A stretch of 64,000 bases of DNA from Ampelomyces quisqualis (lineage: Eukaryota; Ascomycota; Dothideomycetes; Pleosporales; Phaeosphaeriaceae): assembly GCA_018398575.1 (NCBI GenBank), contig JAGTXZ010000019.1, forward strand, positions 2,624,156 through 2,688,155, given 5' to 3'. The notes below the pieces were generated by a model. The model saw only the letters and a list, made by a program, of their open reading frames with translations, made no database searches and was not told the DNA's origin. Positions 25,883-35,795 of the stretch are shown here, one piece after another. Both the position numbers and the translations under genes were made by a program. Position 1 is the stretch's first letter, and the number at the start of each line of letters is the position of its first letter.

Positions 25883-27900
25883 ATGTTAACTAGCAACAAC
25901 TTTAGAATAGATTATCTTACAGGCTTTAACTTCTTAAGTCTTAACAGGCAGCTATTAGATCTAATAAACATTAACGCCCCCTCTACTAACAACGCTAACG
26001 TACGCTATACTGCTATTAATAGCGCTGTTAAGGCATTCCTAGAAATAAGCTAACCTCTAGTGTTGCAAGAGTCTTAGTTGTACACGTGCTATTAGTACTT
26101 TAGTTTTAGAACTAAGGCGTTCTTTTAAGAATTTGTTGCCTCTTTACGCGTTTTTGTAGACGTGTAGGATTTTACTATAGTGCGCAAGGCTTAGATTAAG
26201 AAGTATAGTATTTCTAAAGAACAAGTTAAACAACTAGAGCAGAAGCACATTAAGGCTGCTCTTGCAATACTTTAGGACAACAACCTATTAAAGCTAAACC
26301 TAACAATGCAGTTGCTTATTAAGGCCCTATATACCTGTCTTTAGCAAACGTATGCTATTATCCTTAACTACTTCCTGCAGGTCTAGTTTGTTATAAACAG
26401 TTTACTATTTAGTAAACGTAAGATTAACCCTATCTATTACTTTAACTGCGTAAACTTACTTGTTAAGATTATTAACTACTCTAAGAAAGGTTTTAAGCTG
26501 CTTAATACAAAGCAGGCGTCTAGCACCTACAAACCTTACGCTTTACAGATAATAGAGGCTGCAAAGTCTAGCAAGGCTAATAGTTAGGTACTTCTTCTAG
26601 TTGTTGCCCTTTAGAATGCAGCTCTAGCTTGTTGTTAAGCTCTTGTTGTTGCTGCCTTAGATAAAACTAAGGTAGCAGAACTTAACTACAAATAGGCCTA
26701 GCTTAAATTTAAGGCAGTAGAGGCTTAGGTAGGTAAGACTACTAAAGACAAGAACACTTTAGTTTCCGCAGAGCTGCGTTAGGAGCTTAAAGAGAAGGAG
26801 TAAGCTAAGTAAGACGCTTGCGCATAATACAAGGCTTTATAGAACTCTACGCGTCTTAAGCTAGTTAACTCTAAGCATTTTACTACTACAGAGTTAACAA
26901 TAAACAAAGGTCTGCAGACTAAAGACTCTATCTTAAAGTAACAGACTAGCACAGCAGTCTATATTAACGCACATACACTAGATCTAAGCAATCTACAGGC
27001 GTTCTGGTTCTAAGACAGCTATGTTATTAGATACCTAAAGGATCTTATTAACAACATTCTGGATTTTACTAAAATAGACTAGGTTTGCAATAACAAAACT
27101 ACAGAGCCTACGTTTATAGTTAGAGGTAGCGTTGTCTATTACTATAACTACGTAAAGAGCATTAACAAGGTTGCTTGCAATACTAATTAGGTTAAGACAA
27201 TAACTCTAACAGCTAGCAACGCACTAACACTACTAGAAGCAAACAAAGTTATCTTTACACTAGAAGAGTTAGCTGCAGTAATACGCAACAACACATCTAC
27301 TGCAAAGCGCCTTACTTACGCTTAATTTGCCTACTATATTAGCAACTACAATAAGAGCGCTATTAATGTTAAAGAAGAGAAGTCTAGAAACTTTATAGAG
27401 CGTCTAATGCAAGACGCGAAATTTAATAGCATTAAGCTAACCTCTGTTAACAACAATCTGCAGACTAAGAACAAACCTAAGGTCTATAATATAAACAACA
27501 CTTCTATGCGCTTATAGGTTAACAACACTACTTACATAATAGATAACGCTACTTATTAACCTACTAAGTACTAGCGCGCATTAAACAGAGGTTGCGTCAA
27601 ACGCTGCAAGAACCCCTGTGTCCCTAGTTAAAATCCTAATAGCAATACCAATTTGTAGTAGCAGACTACTAGCGCTATAGAAATCTTAGACTACTGTAAC
27701 AAATTAATAGAAAAGCGCTTAACGCAACTAATTAACCTACGCAACGCTAAGAATCCTTTTGCAGCCAAAAAGTCTTATTAGGAAGTTACTTATAGAGTAA
27801 TACTTGCAGATAAGGTTAGTATAGGCAAGTTAGATATATACGCCTTGTATCGTTTAATAGTAAGTTAAATACCTAGTAGGTCTTTATAGAAGAGGTGTTT
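25883..27900 (+). pseudogene. Decayed plus-strand gene, ~660 codons, unrecognised
   Basis: Starts at an ATG (25883) with MLTSNNFRIDYLTGF and can be read for about 660 codons, interrupted by TAG/TAA at presumed Gln codons and little else. That makes it better preserved than the TLH relics. Visible features are a Lys/Glu/Gln-rich helical middle around 26650-26850, an aromatic patch (VVYYYNYVKS) near 27140, and a Cys cluster GCVKRCKNPC near 27590 that could bind zinc. The frame runs into the perfect hairpin at 27892. No family recognised. It begins about 65 bp after the end of copy B and shares its strand, so it may be cargo of the same repeated unit. Confidence 0.5.
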
Positions 27901-27935
27901 AGACAAAGGCAACGTTGCCTTTATCTAAACACCTC
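27892..27935. repeat. Near-perfect 44-bp palindrome (hairpin family reference)
   Basis: Two 22-nt arms meet at AACGTT without a loop and differ at one position (GTTTAGACAAAGG versus GTTTAGATAAAGG). It is the best-preserved member of a family whose arms contain GTGTTTAGGCAWAGGCAAC. It overlaps the 3' end of the preceding decayed gene. Confidence 0.9.
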
Positions 27936-28019
27936 CTCTCTTATAATACTCCTTTCTGTCTCTTGTATTCTACAGACGCTAATGTACTTATAGCGCCTAA
28001 ACAATTAAAAGAGTAAGAT

Positions 28020-28530
28020 CCAAATACTCTAAGATACTAAGGACTTTTGTAGCTTGCAGTCCTATCCTATACCTAGGCTAGCTATAGTAATTACGCAGCT
28101 ACATTTTGTTACCTAGTTTACAAAATCCTTAGCTTAGTTTTTACCTTTCTTTTATGTCTATGCGTATATTGCAGGACATAGTAAGCTTCTAGTTAGCGTG
28201 TTGCAGATCTAAGAGCAACTTACCTACAAGCACGCCCTTTTTAACTACACAAACAAGTATAATTCCTAGGTTATTATTATTATGTTGTATTCTACTCTTA
28301 GTTCTTGTTATAGACCTTTAGCAAATAAGAAGTTTATAGTTAAGCAATAAGGATTCTTACAGGGCTAGGCTAAGAAGCTAAAGTTCTAGTTACAGCAGAA
28401 TCTCTCTAACCTGTTATAGCGCGCGCCTTATAACCTAGACTTATTGTGTAATAATATCTTCCTTAATAAAGCCTAGAATAGCAAGAGTAAGCAGAATAGT
28501 GTTTGTATTTCTATATAGCATAGAGCAGTT
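28020..28530 (+). pseudogene. Short decayed plus-strand frame between two hairpins
   Basis: Read through TAG/TAA, one plus-strand frame gives coherent protein such as YTNKYNSQVIIIMLYSTL and then KKLKFQLQQNLSNLLQRAP. It lies between the palindromes at 27892 and 28533. It may be a separate small gene or a broken piece of a neighbour. Function unknown. Confidence 0.35.
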
Positions 28531-28532
28531 AT

Positions 28533-28580
28533 AAGAGTGTTTAGGCAAAGGCATTATTGCCCTTACTAAAATACTCTCTT
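28533..28580. repeat. Imperfect hairpin of the 3'-end family
   Basis: AGAGTGTTTAGGCAAAGGCA is followed after TTAT by TTGCCCTTACTAAAATACTC. This is the same arm sequence as at 27892 but more mutated. A further right-arm-only copy (CCCTTATCTAAACACTCTTC) follows at about 28614-28633. Confidence 0.7.
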
Positions 28581-28647
28581 TACTAGTGCCTCTCTATCCT
28601 TTAGGCTCTTATTACCCTTATCTAAACACTCTTCTTTTTTTCTAGTA

Positions 28648-31190
28648 TATGTTTCCTATCTAATTGCAAGCTTTGCTAACTATCTATCTAGGCATATCTT
28701 CTTATTTGTTGTACACTGTTTACCTTCTTAACTTAGAATAGACTATTCTTATTACTGCTACGCCTTACCTATACTTATACAAAGACTTTAGCAGCATGTT
28801 GTCCTTTATTTAATTTAGCTACAATAATAAGGTTACACGTACCTGTATCCTTGCAGCACCTAACAATCTACTATTTAACTGCGTTTACTATATAAGTGTT
28901 CTTTTAAATCTGTACATAGTAGAAGATAGTAGTATAGTTCTTAAACACAAAGTCTATTACGCATACACAACTACTGTATTTAAAAAGTTTATAGTTAATG
29001 TAACACTAAAGGCTGTTAAATCTAGTACTATTCTTGCCTAGTTATAGCAGAAGTTTATAATCTGTTAAGACTATGCGTTTAGATACGTAGTTAATTACAA
29101 GAGCACACGCTATATTATTAGAACGTTAATGTCTACTATCTATTGCTACACAGTTTGCGTTAAGAACAACTAGTCTTAGCAGAAGTTCTATAACATACTT
29201 TTGCGCAACTACTTACAAGAAGTTATTGTTAACAAGAGCTCTTAGACAGCCTTTCTAAACAGGCGCACTGCCTGCGTACTAAACCTTAGCGCTGTCTTAC
29301 TACTACTCTTCTGTGCTACTAACATCTATGCTGCTAAGGTTAACGCAACGCGTAACTTTCTGCAGAATCTATTCTACAGTCTCTATTAGACCTAGGCGTC
29401 CTCTATCTCTAACAGTAGTAATAATAGTAACAATTATAACATAGACAAGGCTAAAGAACTTAACCTTACACAGGCTTAACTATATACGCGCTACGTAAAG
29501 ACAGTTAAGAAGAAGCCTAAGGTTAAGTCTCTCTATTTAGCCTAGTACTACAACCTCTATATGCGCAACAATCCTAAGGCGTAGATATAAAAGCTAATAG
29601 AGAACATCTACAAAGAGCTTAGCTAACACTATTAAGAGATGCGCAACCAAATCTTTAGCTAGAGAACTGTTACTACCTACACACTACTAAAACTTGTTAG
29701 TATTTTTATTTGCTCTTCTACCTATCTACGCATAATAATTACTGCTTTGGCTAACTAGGTTAATAGTTGCAACAAAAAGGCTATTATCTTTGCACAGACA
29801 CTGTAGAAACAGTAACTATACGCAGTTATTCTTTGTTACATTAGATATAAGAGTAGTGCAGTCTTAGCTACAATAAAATCTTAGATAAAGAGTAAGTTAA
29901 TTACTTCTTTCTAGCAACTACTCGCATAATAGGTAGAGCCAGGCTTTACTAGTGTAAAGTCTACCAACTTAAAGATTGCAGTGCTTTTCTACTACATAAA
30001 CTCTAGGCTTAATCTATATTTAACCTGCTACAATCTTTACGCGCTATCTCCTCTACTATCCTTCTCTATTTAAGTTTAATCTGTAGGTTACATTGCTTGT
30101 TTTAGTTAACTATATACCTGTATTGTTATGCTGTATATTGCTAAGTTAACATATAACATACTTTAGTACAGTACTCTAATAGTTAACGCCTTATTAACTG
30201 TAGCAGCCTTACTCTGTAATGTTTTACAAAACAGCAATAGTCTAAGCAGTTCTACTAAGCTCTTATTTAACAAGCTTAATTATTACTATAGTTATAGTAA
30301 CACTTTAATTAACAACTAAACGCCTGGTTATTAGTAGATAGAGGCGTTAGGGTGTGTAGACTACACCCTTAATCTTAACAATAAGTTCCTTTAGGTTCTT
30401 AATATTGTAATAGGTATTACAATCTGTATTACCTAGGACAACATTAATAAATACAACCTTAATAAAGACAAGGACATATTTAAGAACTACGCTACAACCT
30501 CTATAGTTTTACAGACTCTAAAAAAGAAAAAGGAGCCTTTCCTAGATTTAGTTCCTGCCTTAGCGTCTAACGTTAAGACTACTACAAAGCTAGCTCTACT
30601 ACCTCTACCTTTTGTATTTAGTAGTACTGCTACTAGCAACCTAACGTCTGTTACATCTAGTTTTACTAAACTTAGGCTTTCTTCTATAGACTTTGCTAAA
30701 GACGCCCTAAAGACTAAAAAGCGTAAGGTAAAAACCAAGCAGCAGAGCAATAAGGCTAAGCAAACAGGTGCTACTAATACCTAATTTACTAATTCTACGC
30801 TAGCTAGTACTCTAGCGCTAGCTGCTCTACTTGCGCAGCAGCCTAAAAAGCGCAAGGCAGAAACTAGACCTAAGAGCAACAGGACCTAGCAAGCTAACAA
30901 TTCTAACGCAAACTCTATTCTACCTACTAAGAAGCTACGCTTGCGCTTAAAGACTATAACAGTTCTAAAGAAAGATAGTCTACTATCTAAACAGACAGTT
31001 TTAGATAGCAACAATAAGGTTACTTCTTCTAGTAATTTCTGTAGTAGTAAAGGCAGAAACTGTAGTAGGAAAGGTTAGTTACGCAGCAAAGCATTAAAGC
31101 TAACGTAAGCTTAGGTAGAGGTTAGTTAGAAGTTTAAGGTTAGAGAAAGTCTTGTAAACTAGGCTACATAGGGTTTAGTAGCTATATTTA
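28648..31190 (+). pseudogene. Decayed plus-strand gene, ~840 codons, unrecognised
   Basis: Begins at an ATG near 28648 (MFPI) and can be followed to about 31.19 kb through scattered TAG/TAA codons. The N-terminal two-thirds is hydrophobic and aromatic. The C-terminal part (30.5-31.0 kb) is basic, with nuclear-localisation-like KTKKRKVKTK near 30715 and QPKKRKAE near 30840, plus Ser/Lys-rich low complexity. This suggests a nuclear protein, but no family is recognised. The minus-strand frame at 30487-30750 lies opposite and is a shadow. It ends at another decayed hairpin (31211). Confidence 0.48.
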
Positions 31191-31210
31191 CCTAGATAGT
31201 ATACGCATAT

Positions 31211-31256
31211 AAGAGTGTTTGTGTAATAGCAACACGTTACCTGCACCTAAATACCT
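31211..31256. repeat. Decayed hairpin of the 3'-end family
   Basis: AGAGTGTTTGTGTAATAGCA and CCTGCACCTAAATACC flank an AACACGTT centre. This matches the layout of the 27892 palindrome with several transitions. A right-arm-only copy (ACGTTGCCTTTACCTAAAGC) is found at about 31448-31467. Confidence 0.55.
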
Positions 31257-31479
31257 TTACCTTTCTCTAAGTAGATTAGTAATATCTATATATTAGATTC
31301 TACCTTTCTATGCAAATGCAGTAAAGTGTAGTACAATATTGCATTATTCTAACACTGTAAATACTATACGCCTTACTATTTAACTAGTAATCTAGGCAAC
31401 ACTTTACCTTTTAATATTCTAAAGTTAAGGTTGTACAAAGCGTAGTACGTTGCCTTTACCTAAAGCCTATCCTCTTTCT

Positions 31480-31815
31480 AGTAAGTAGTTTTAAACAGTT
31501 TAAGAGAATAATTCTGTTTATACCTGTTCTTGTAACTCTTAACGTAATGCGTTTGTGTTACTTTACACTTTTTCCTTTACCTAATCTCTTCTGCGTAGGC
31601 TAGCTAGCTCTAATTAACTCTACCTACCTACCTTTACTATATCTTTACTTATTTACTGTTTCTACTTACCTTTACTCTATCTCTACCTACTTAACTTTAC
31701 CTACTTACTCTTACCTACTTACTCTTATCTACTTACTTTTACCTTAACTTTACCCTCTTACTTTTACTTACTTACCTTTACCTTACTTTTACCCTACTCT
31801 CTTTATACACTACCC
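31480..31815. repeat. Pyrimidine-rich TACY/TTAC low-complexity tract
   Basis: The plus strand is dominated by irregular repeats of TACCTACTTACTCTTACC type, strongest from about 31620 to 31800. It precedes a TATA-like ATATATAAG at about 31825 and the small F-box-like frame. No gene seen within it. Confidence 0.7.
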
Positions 31816-31903
31816 TAAGCAAGGATATATAAGATCTACCTTCTTGCCCTTGCAAACTCTTCTTCTCCTATACTCTCTTTTAAAAACCTTTGTCCCTCTT
31901 ACT

Positions 31904-32092
31904 ATGCTGTTGTCTCTTACAGTAAATAATAGTAACACTATAGTTAATATCCTTTTCTTCCTTATACCTATATATAAGAAAACTTACAAACTTACAGTTA
32001 CTAAGTTTAAGGAGTTATTTAACAACAAGTTACCTACAGAGATAAAGAACAAGATATATGCGTACCTCCTTCCTACTAACAAAAAACTCTAA
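31904..32092 (+). CDS. Small F-box-like protein, probably truncated (62 aa)
   Basis: Open frame of 62 codons from the first ATG (31904) to TAA; the frame is open upstream to a TTG at 31844 but has no earlier ATG. The N-terminal half is hydrophobic (NILFFLIPIYKK). The C-terminal half contains KLPTEIKNKIYAYLLP, which follows the LPxEIxxxIxxYL pattern of fungal F-box or 2EXR-like segments. Those domains normally sit at the start of longer proteins, so this may be a leftover 5' exon; the sequence after the stop is tandem repeat. A TATA-like ATATATAAG lies about 75 bp upstream with pyrimidine-rich DNA between. A role as a ubiquitin-ligase adaptor would be inference only. A chance open frame is also possible. 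Confidence 0.35.
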   Translation: MLLSLTVNNSNTIVNILFFLIPIYKKTYKLTVTKFKELFNNKLPTEIKNKIYAYLLPTNKKL

Positions 32093-32109
32093 CAGGTTAT
32101 CTAGACAGT

Positions 32110-33370
32110 TTATCTAGGCCCTTTTGAGCATCTAGACCCTTTTGGCCCTAGCGCCTCTAGAAGCCTCTAGCACCTTAGTAGACCTTCTACTTGTAACGCT
32201 ACTACTACTAGAACCTTACTAGCCTTAGCAGTAGCCTACTAAACCATAAAAAAAAAAGTTAATCTAGGCCCTTTTATCTAGGCCCTTTTTTCAAAGTAGT
32301 TTTTATAGCTTTCTACTATATAACTAAGCTAGAAAATAGTATAACTAGCTATACTATAATACTAGAAAGCTTACTAAGCTATAAAAAAAAGTTTTATCTA
32401 GACCCTTTTATCTAGGCACTTTTCTAAAGTAGTTTTTATAGCTTTATATAATATAACTAAGCTAGAAAATAGTATAAGTAGCTATACTATAATACTAGAA
32501 AGATTACTAAGCTATAAAAAAAAAGTTTTATCTAGGCCCTTTTATCTAGACCCTTTTATCTAGCGCCTTTTTTTAAAGTAGTTTTTATAGCTTTATATAA
32601 GATAACTAAGCTAGAAAATAGTATAAGCAGCTATATTATAATACTAGAAAGCTTACTAAGCTATAAAAAAAAGTTTTATCTAGGCCCTTTTATCTAGACC
32701 CTTTTATCTAGGCCCTTTTCTAAAGTAGTTTTTATAGCTTTATATAAGATAACTAAGCTAGAAAATAGTATAAGTAGCTATACTATAATACTAGAAAGCT
32801 TACTAAGCTATAAAAAAAAAGTTTTATCTAGGCCCTTTTATCTAGACCCTTTTATCTAGGCCCTTTTATCTAGGCCCTTTTATCTAGGCTCTTTTATCTA
32901 GGCCCTTTTTTTTAAAGTAGTTTTTATAGCTTTAGAATATATAACTAAGCTAGAAAATAGTATAACTAGTTTTTTAAAGTACTAGAAAGCTTACTAGGCT
33001 ATAAAAAAAAGTTTTATCTAGGCCCTTTTATCTAGGCCTTTTTTTTATAGTAGTTTATATAGCTCTATAATATATAACTAAGCTAGAAAATACTATAACT
33101 AGCTATACTATAATACTAGAAAGCTTACTAAGCTATAAAAAAAAGTTTTATCTAGGCCCTTTTATCTAAGCTCTTTTATCTAGGCTCTTTTATTAAGGCC
33201 CTTTAATCTAGGCTCTTTTATCTAGGCTCTTTTATCTAAACCTTTTTTTATAGTAGTTTCTATAGCTTTAGAATATATAACTAAGCTAGAAAATAGTATA
33301 ACTAGTTTTTTATAGTACTAGAAAGCTTACTAGGCTATAAAAAAAAGTTTTATCTAGGCCCTTTTATCCA
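32110..33370. repeat. Tandem array of ~100-190-bp hairpin-bearing units
   Basis: About eight units. Each unit has a core with AGTTTTTATAGCTTTATATA, then AACTAAGCTAGAAAATAGTA, then CTTACTAAGCTATAAAAAAA. The cores are separated by one to six copies of a 13-bp submotif CTAGGCCCTTTTAT. The ends of each core are roughly complementary (TTTTTATAGCTTT against AAGCTATAAAAA), so each unit could fold into a stem. No coding potential seen. Confidence 0.88.
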
Positions 33371-33379
33371 ACTCATAGC

Positions 33380-33950
33380 TTGTTAAAAACTTACTAGTTA
33401 GATATTTCTAGTAAGTCTCTTTTTTTTAAGTATCTTTTCTAGTATAAGTATCAGTTTCTATAAATATCTCTATTTACTTTTTATACTTAAGCTTTTTAAA
33501 AATTCTTACTTAAATTCTCTCTTTAGTATAAAGTAAAACTTAACTTATTAGTTATATATTTATCTAACTAGAGTAGAAGAAAAAAGATCTATATAAAGTA
33601 AAGTAAATATAAGAAAATATAAATTTCTAGAAAAGTTAATCCTAAGTTTTTTTTTTATAATATATATAAAAAAGTATTATCTCTATAAACAAAGGTTAAA
33701 AGAAACTTTTTTTTTAAATAAGTATATAAACTATATAGTGTTATACTATTTTAATATATTTTCTAAAAATAAGTAAATCTATACTAACTAAAAATAATAG
33801 TATAGTATAGAAACAATTTAGAGATTTACTAAAGTACTAAGATTTAAAACTTAAAAACGCTAGCCTAAGTTCCTTTACTTCTTTTAAAAAAAATCTATTT
33901 TTTAAGAAATAGAAGAAAAAAACTATAAAGAAAAATATATATTATTAAAA
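33380..33950. other. AT-rich intergenic DNA, no gene seen
   Basis: Between the tandem array and the end of the minus-strand spliced gene. It contains homopolymer-rich AT sequence without an ORF or recognised motif. It presumably includes the 3' UTR of that gene. Confidence 0.5.
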
Positions 33951-33954
33951 GAAA

Positions 33955-34552
33955 CTAGTAGGTAGTATCTATATTATACTCCTTACTTCCTTCTTCTCTA
34001 TTTTCTTCTAACTCTTCTAGTAAAGTAAGAGTTTCTTTATTAAAAAAGGTAGAAATACTAAATAGAATTAGTTAAAGTACTTTTTATTATTATATATATA
34101 ACTTACTTTTCTAGTTCTTTTTCTAAAATATTAGAAACTCTTTCCTTTACTAGAGACTCTAGGTCTACTTTATTTTTAAGGTATATAACTTTATCTATAA
34201 CTTTAGAGTTATAATAACTAAAGTAGAACTCTTCTTTTATATTAGAAGTAGCTATAATTAGAATAAATCTAGTATAGCCTAGTTCTAAGCCTAGTTATAG
34301 TTAGTAAATTCTTTTTTCTAGCGTTAAAAAGATATACTTACTTCTATTATAAATATAGTTAACTAAGCTAGGTAGCTTATTATAATTTACTAGATAAGCT
34401 AAAAAGCCTACTACTTTATTACTTTCCAAATCTCTAAGATTATATACCTTTCTACCTATAGTATAGGTAGAAACTAAAGATAAACTAGAGAGATTTGTTT
34501 TAATAAACTCTTTAGCTTCTAGAGTATTATAATTAGGCTTAGAGTAGGACAT
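33955..34552 (-). CDS. Spliced 165-aa protein, divergent partner of the TLH gene
   Basis: Three-exon model on the minus strand: 34552-34342, 34290-34107 and 34057-33955. Intron 1 (34341-34291, 51 nt) has GTAAGT, a perfect TACTAAC branch site and TAG. Intron 2 (34106-34058, 49 nt) has GTAAGT, TAACTAAT and TTTAG. Splicing gives 498 nt with no internal stop, ending DTTY-stop. The protein starts MSYSKPNYNTLEAKEF, has a hydrophobic strand (FILIIATS) after the first junction, and ends in an acidic helical tail (LLEELEENREEG). A candidate 5'-UTR intron ends three bases before the ATG. It is transcribed away from the intact TLH gene with 1.2 kb between them. I do not recognise the family; the Lys/Glu-rich helical C-terminus could be an interaction surface. 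Codon use is as AT-rich as the neighbouring TLH. Confidence 0.7.
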
Positions 34553-34555
34553 TTT

Positions 34556-34609
34556 CTAAATATATATATTAGTTTTATTTTATAAGTAGTAGTATAGAGT
34601 AGAACTTAC
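34556..34609 (-). other. Candidate 5'-UTR intron of the 165-aa gene
   Basis: Minus-strand 54-nt segment with GTAAGT donor (34609), CTAAT branch-like site and TTTAG acceptor, ending three bases before the ATG at 34552. The length and signals match the other introns in the window. Confidence 0.55.
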
Positions 34610-34672
34610 TAGAATAGAGTTTAAAGTAGATACTATAAAATAGATAGATAGGTTTCTATAGCTTATAGTATG

Positions 34673-34703
<31 letters not shown>

Positions 34704-34731
34704 GTAGATAGATAGTTAGATAGTTTAATAG
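34673..34731. repeat. (GATA)n microsatellite
   Basis: About 14 near-perfect tetranucleotide units (TAGA/GATA) with a few substitutions, in the divergent intergenic region. No function inferred. Confidence 0.95.
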
Positions 34732-34839
34732 TTAGATAGAAGATTAGATAGAGAGTTTAAAATAGTTAAATCTTAAGCTCTATATATAGTTAAAAACGCT
34801 AGATTATTACTAAGACTTTAATTACTTAAAACTTTATTA

Positions 34840-35600
34840 GTAGTACTATAACTATAAATTGAATTTCAATTAATTACTAGTACTATTATTATTAAAGAAT
34901 TATAGTAGTCTAGTTAAATTATATTAAAAGAAATATACTTATTCTATTTAGGTATAGTACTAGTATAATTTAACCTATTATAGTAGTATAATACTAATTC
35001 TATTAAACTATTATACTTGTATAACTTGATATATAATAGAATTATAATACTTATTCTTTTAAACTTTAGTACTAGTATAATTCTATTTAGAGTAGTAGAT
35101 ATAATAATCCTTTTTAGTATAGTACTAGTATAATTTACTTTAGGCTATAGATATATACTAATTCTATTCTAGTAGAGTACTACTATTATTTACATAAAAC
35201 CTATACATAGAAAGTAATTATATTAATATTTACTATAAGTATAATCTCTTTAGTCTAAGAAGATATGAAATAATTGTATTATAGTATTTTACTAGTATAA
35301 TCTAATTTATTATAGTAAATCATTTATAATTCTATTTAAGTAAAGTATTAGTATAATCTAATTTATAACTATTAATATATACTAATTTTTTTAAAGTAAG
35401 GTACTTATATATTCTATTTAATAATAGTTAATATCTTCTAATTACTTTAGAGTATACTACTAGCCAAACTAAGCTAATTATATTATAGTTTATTCTATTA
35501 AAGTATTATACTAGTAAAATATCTTTACTGCTACTATAATGTTTTTATAGTATATTAATATTAATACTATTATAAGTAGAATAATAAGAAGTATTAACTA
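34840..35600. repeat. Degenerate AT-rich repeats in the divergent promoter region
   Basis: Recurrent TAGTACTAGTATAATTTA and TACTAATTCTATT motifs spaced irregularly at about 60-90 bp. TACTAGTA is itself palindromic. The stretch lies between the two divergent genes and may include their promoters, but no specific operator can be assigned. Pyrimidine-rich DNA typical of fungal promoters follows at 35630-35770. Confidence 0.55.
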
Positions 35601-35736
35601 GCTACGTTTTAATATAAAAGTAGCTACTATCTTCTACTTCTATTCTTTACTCTCTTACCTTACAGTTAACTCTTTCTACTACTAACTTTATACACCTAGT
35701 ATTTCCTTTTAAAAAAAAATCTTACTATATTATTAA

Positions 35737-35788
35737 GTATATCTTCTCTTTTCTATTATTTATTTATAATTACTAACTATTACAATAG
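35737..35788 (+). other. Candidate 5'-UTR intron of the intact TLH gene
   Basis: Plus-strand 52-nt segment with GTATAT donor, TACTAAC branch site and CAATAG acceptor, ending seven A residues before the ATG at 35796. It mirrors the 5'-UTR intron of the divergent minus-strand gene. Confidence 0.5.
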
Positions 35789-35795
35789 AAAAAAA

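Noticed and set aside
30487..30750. Minus-strand 87-codon frame
   Set aside because: The plus strand here carries the basic C-terminal part of the 28.6-31.2 kb relic, which is open over the same stretch.
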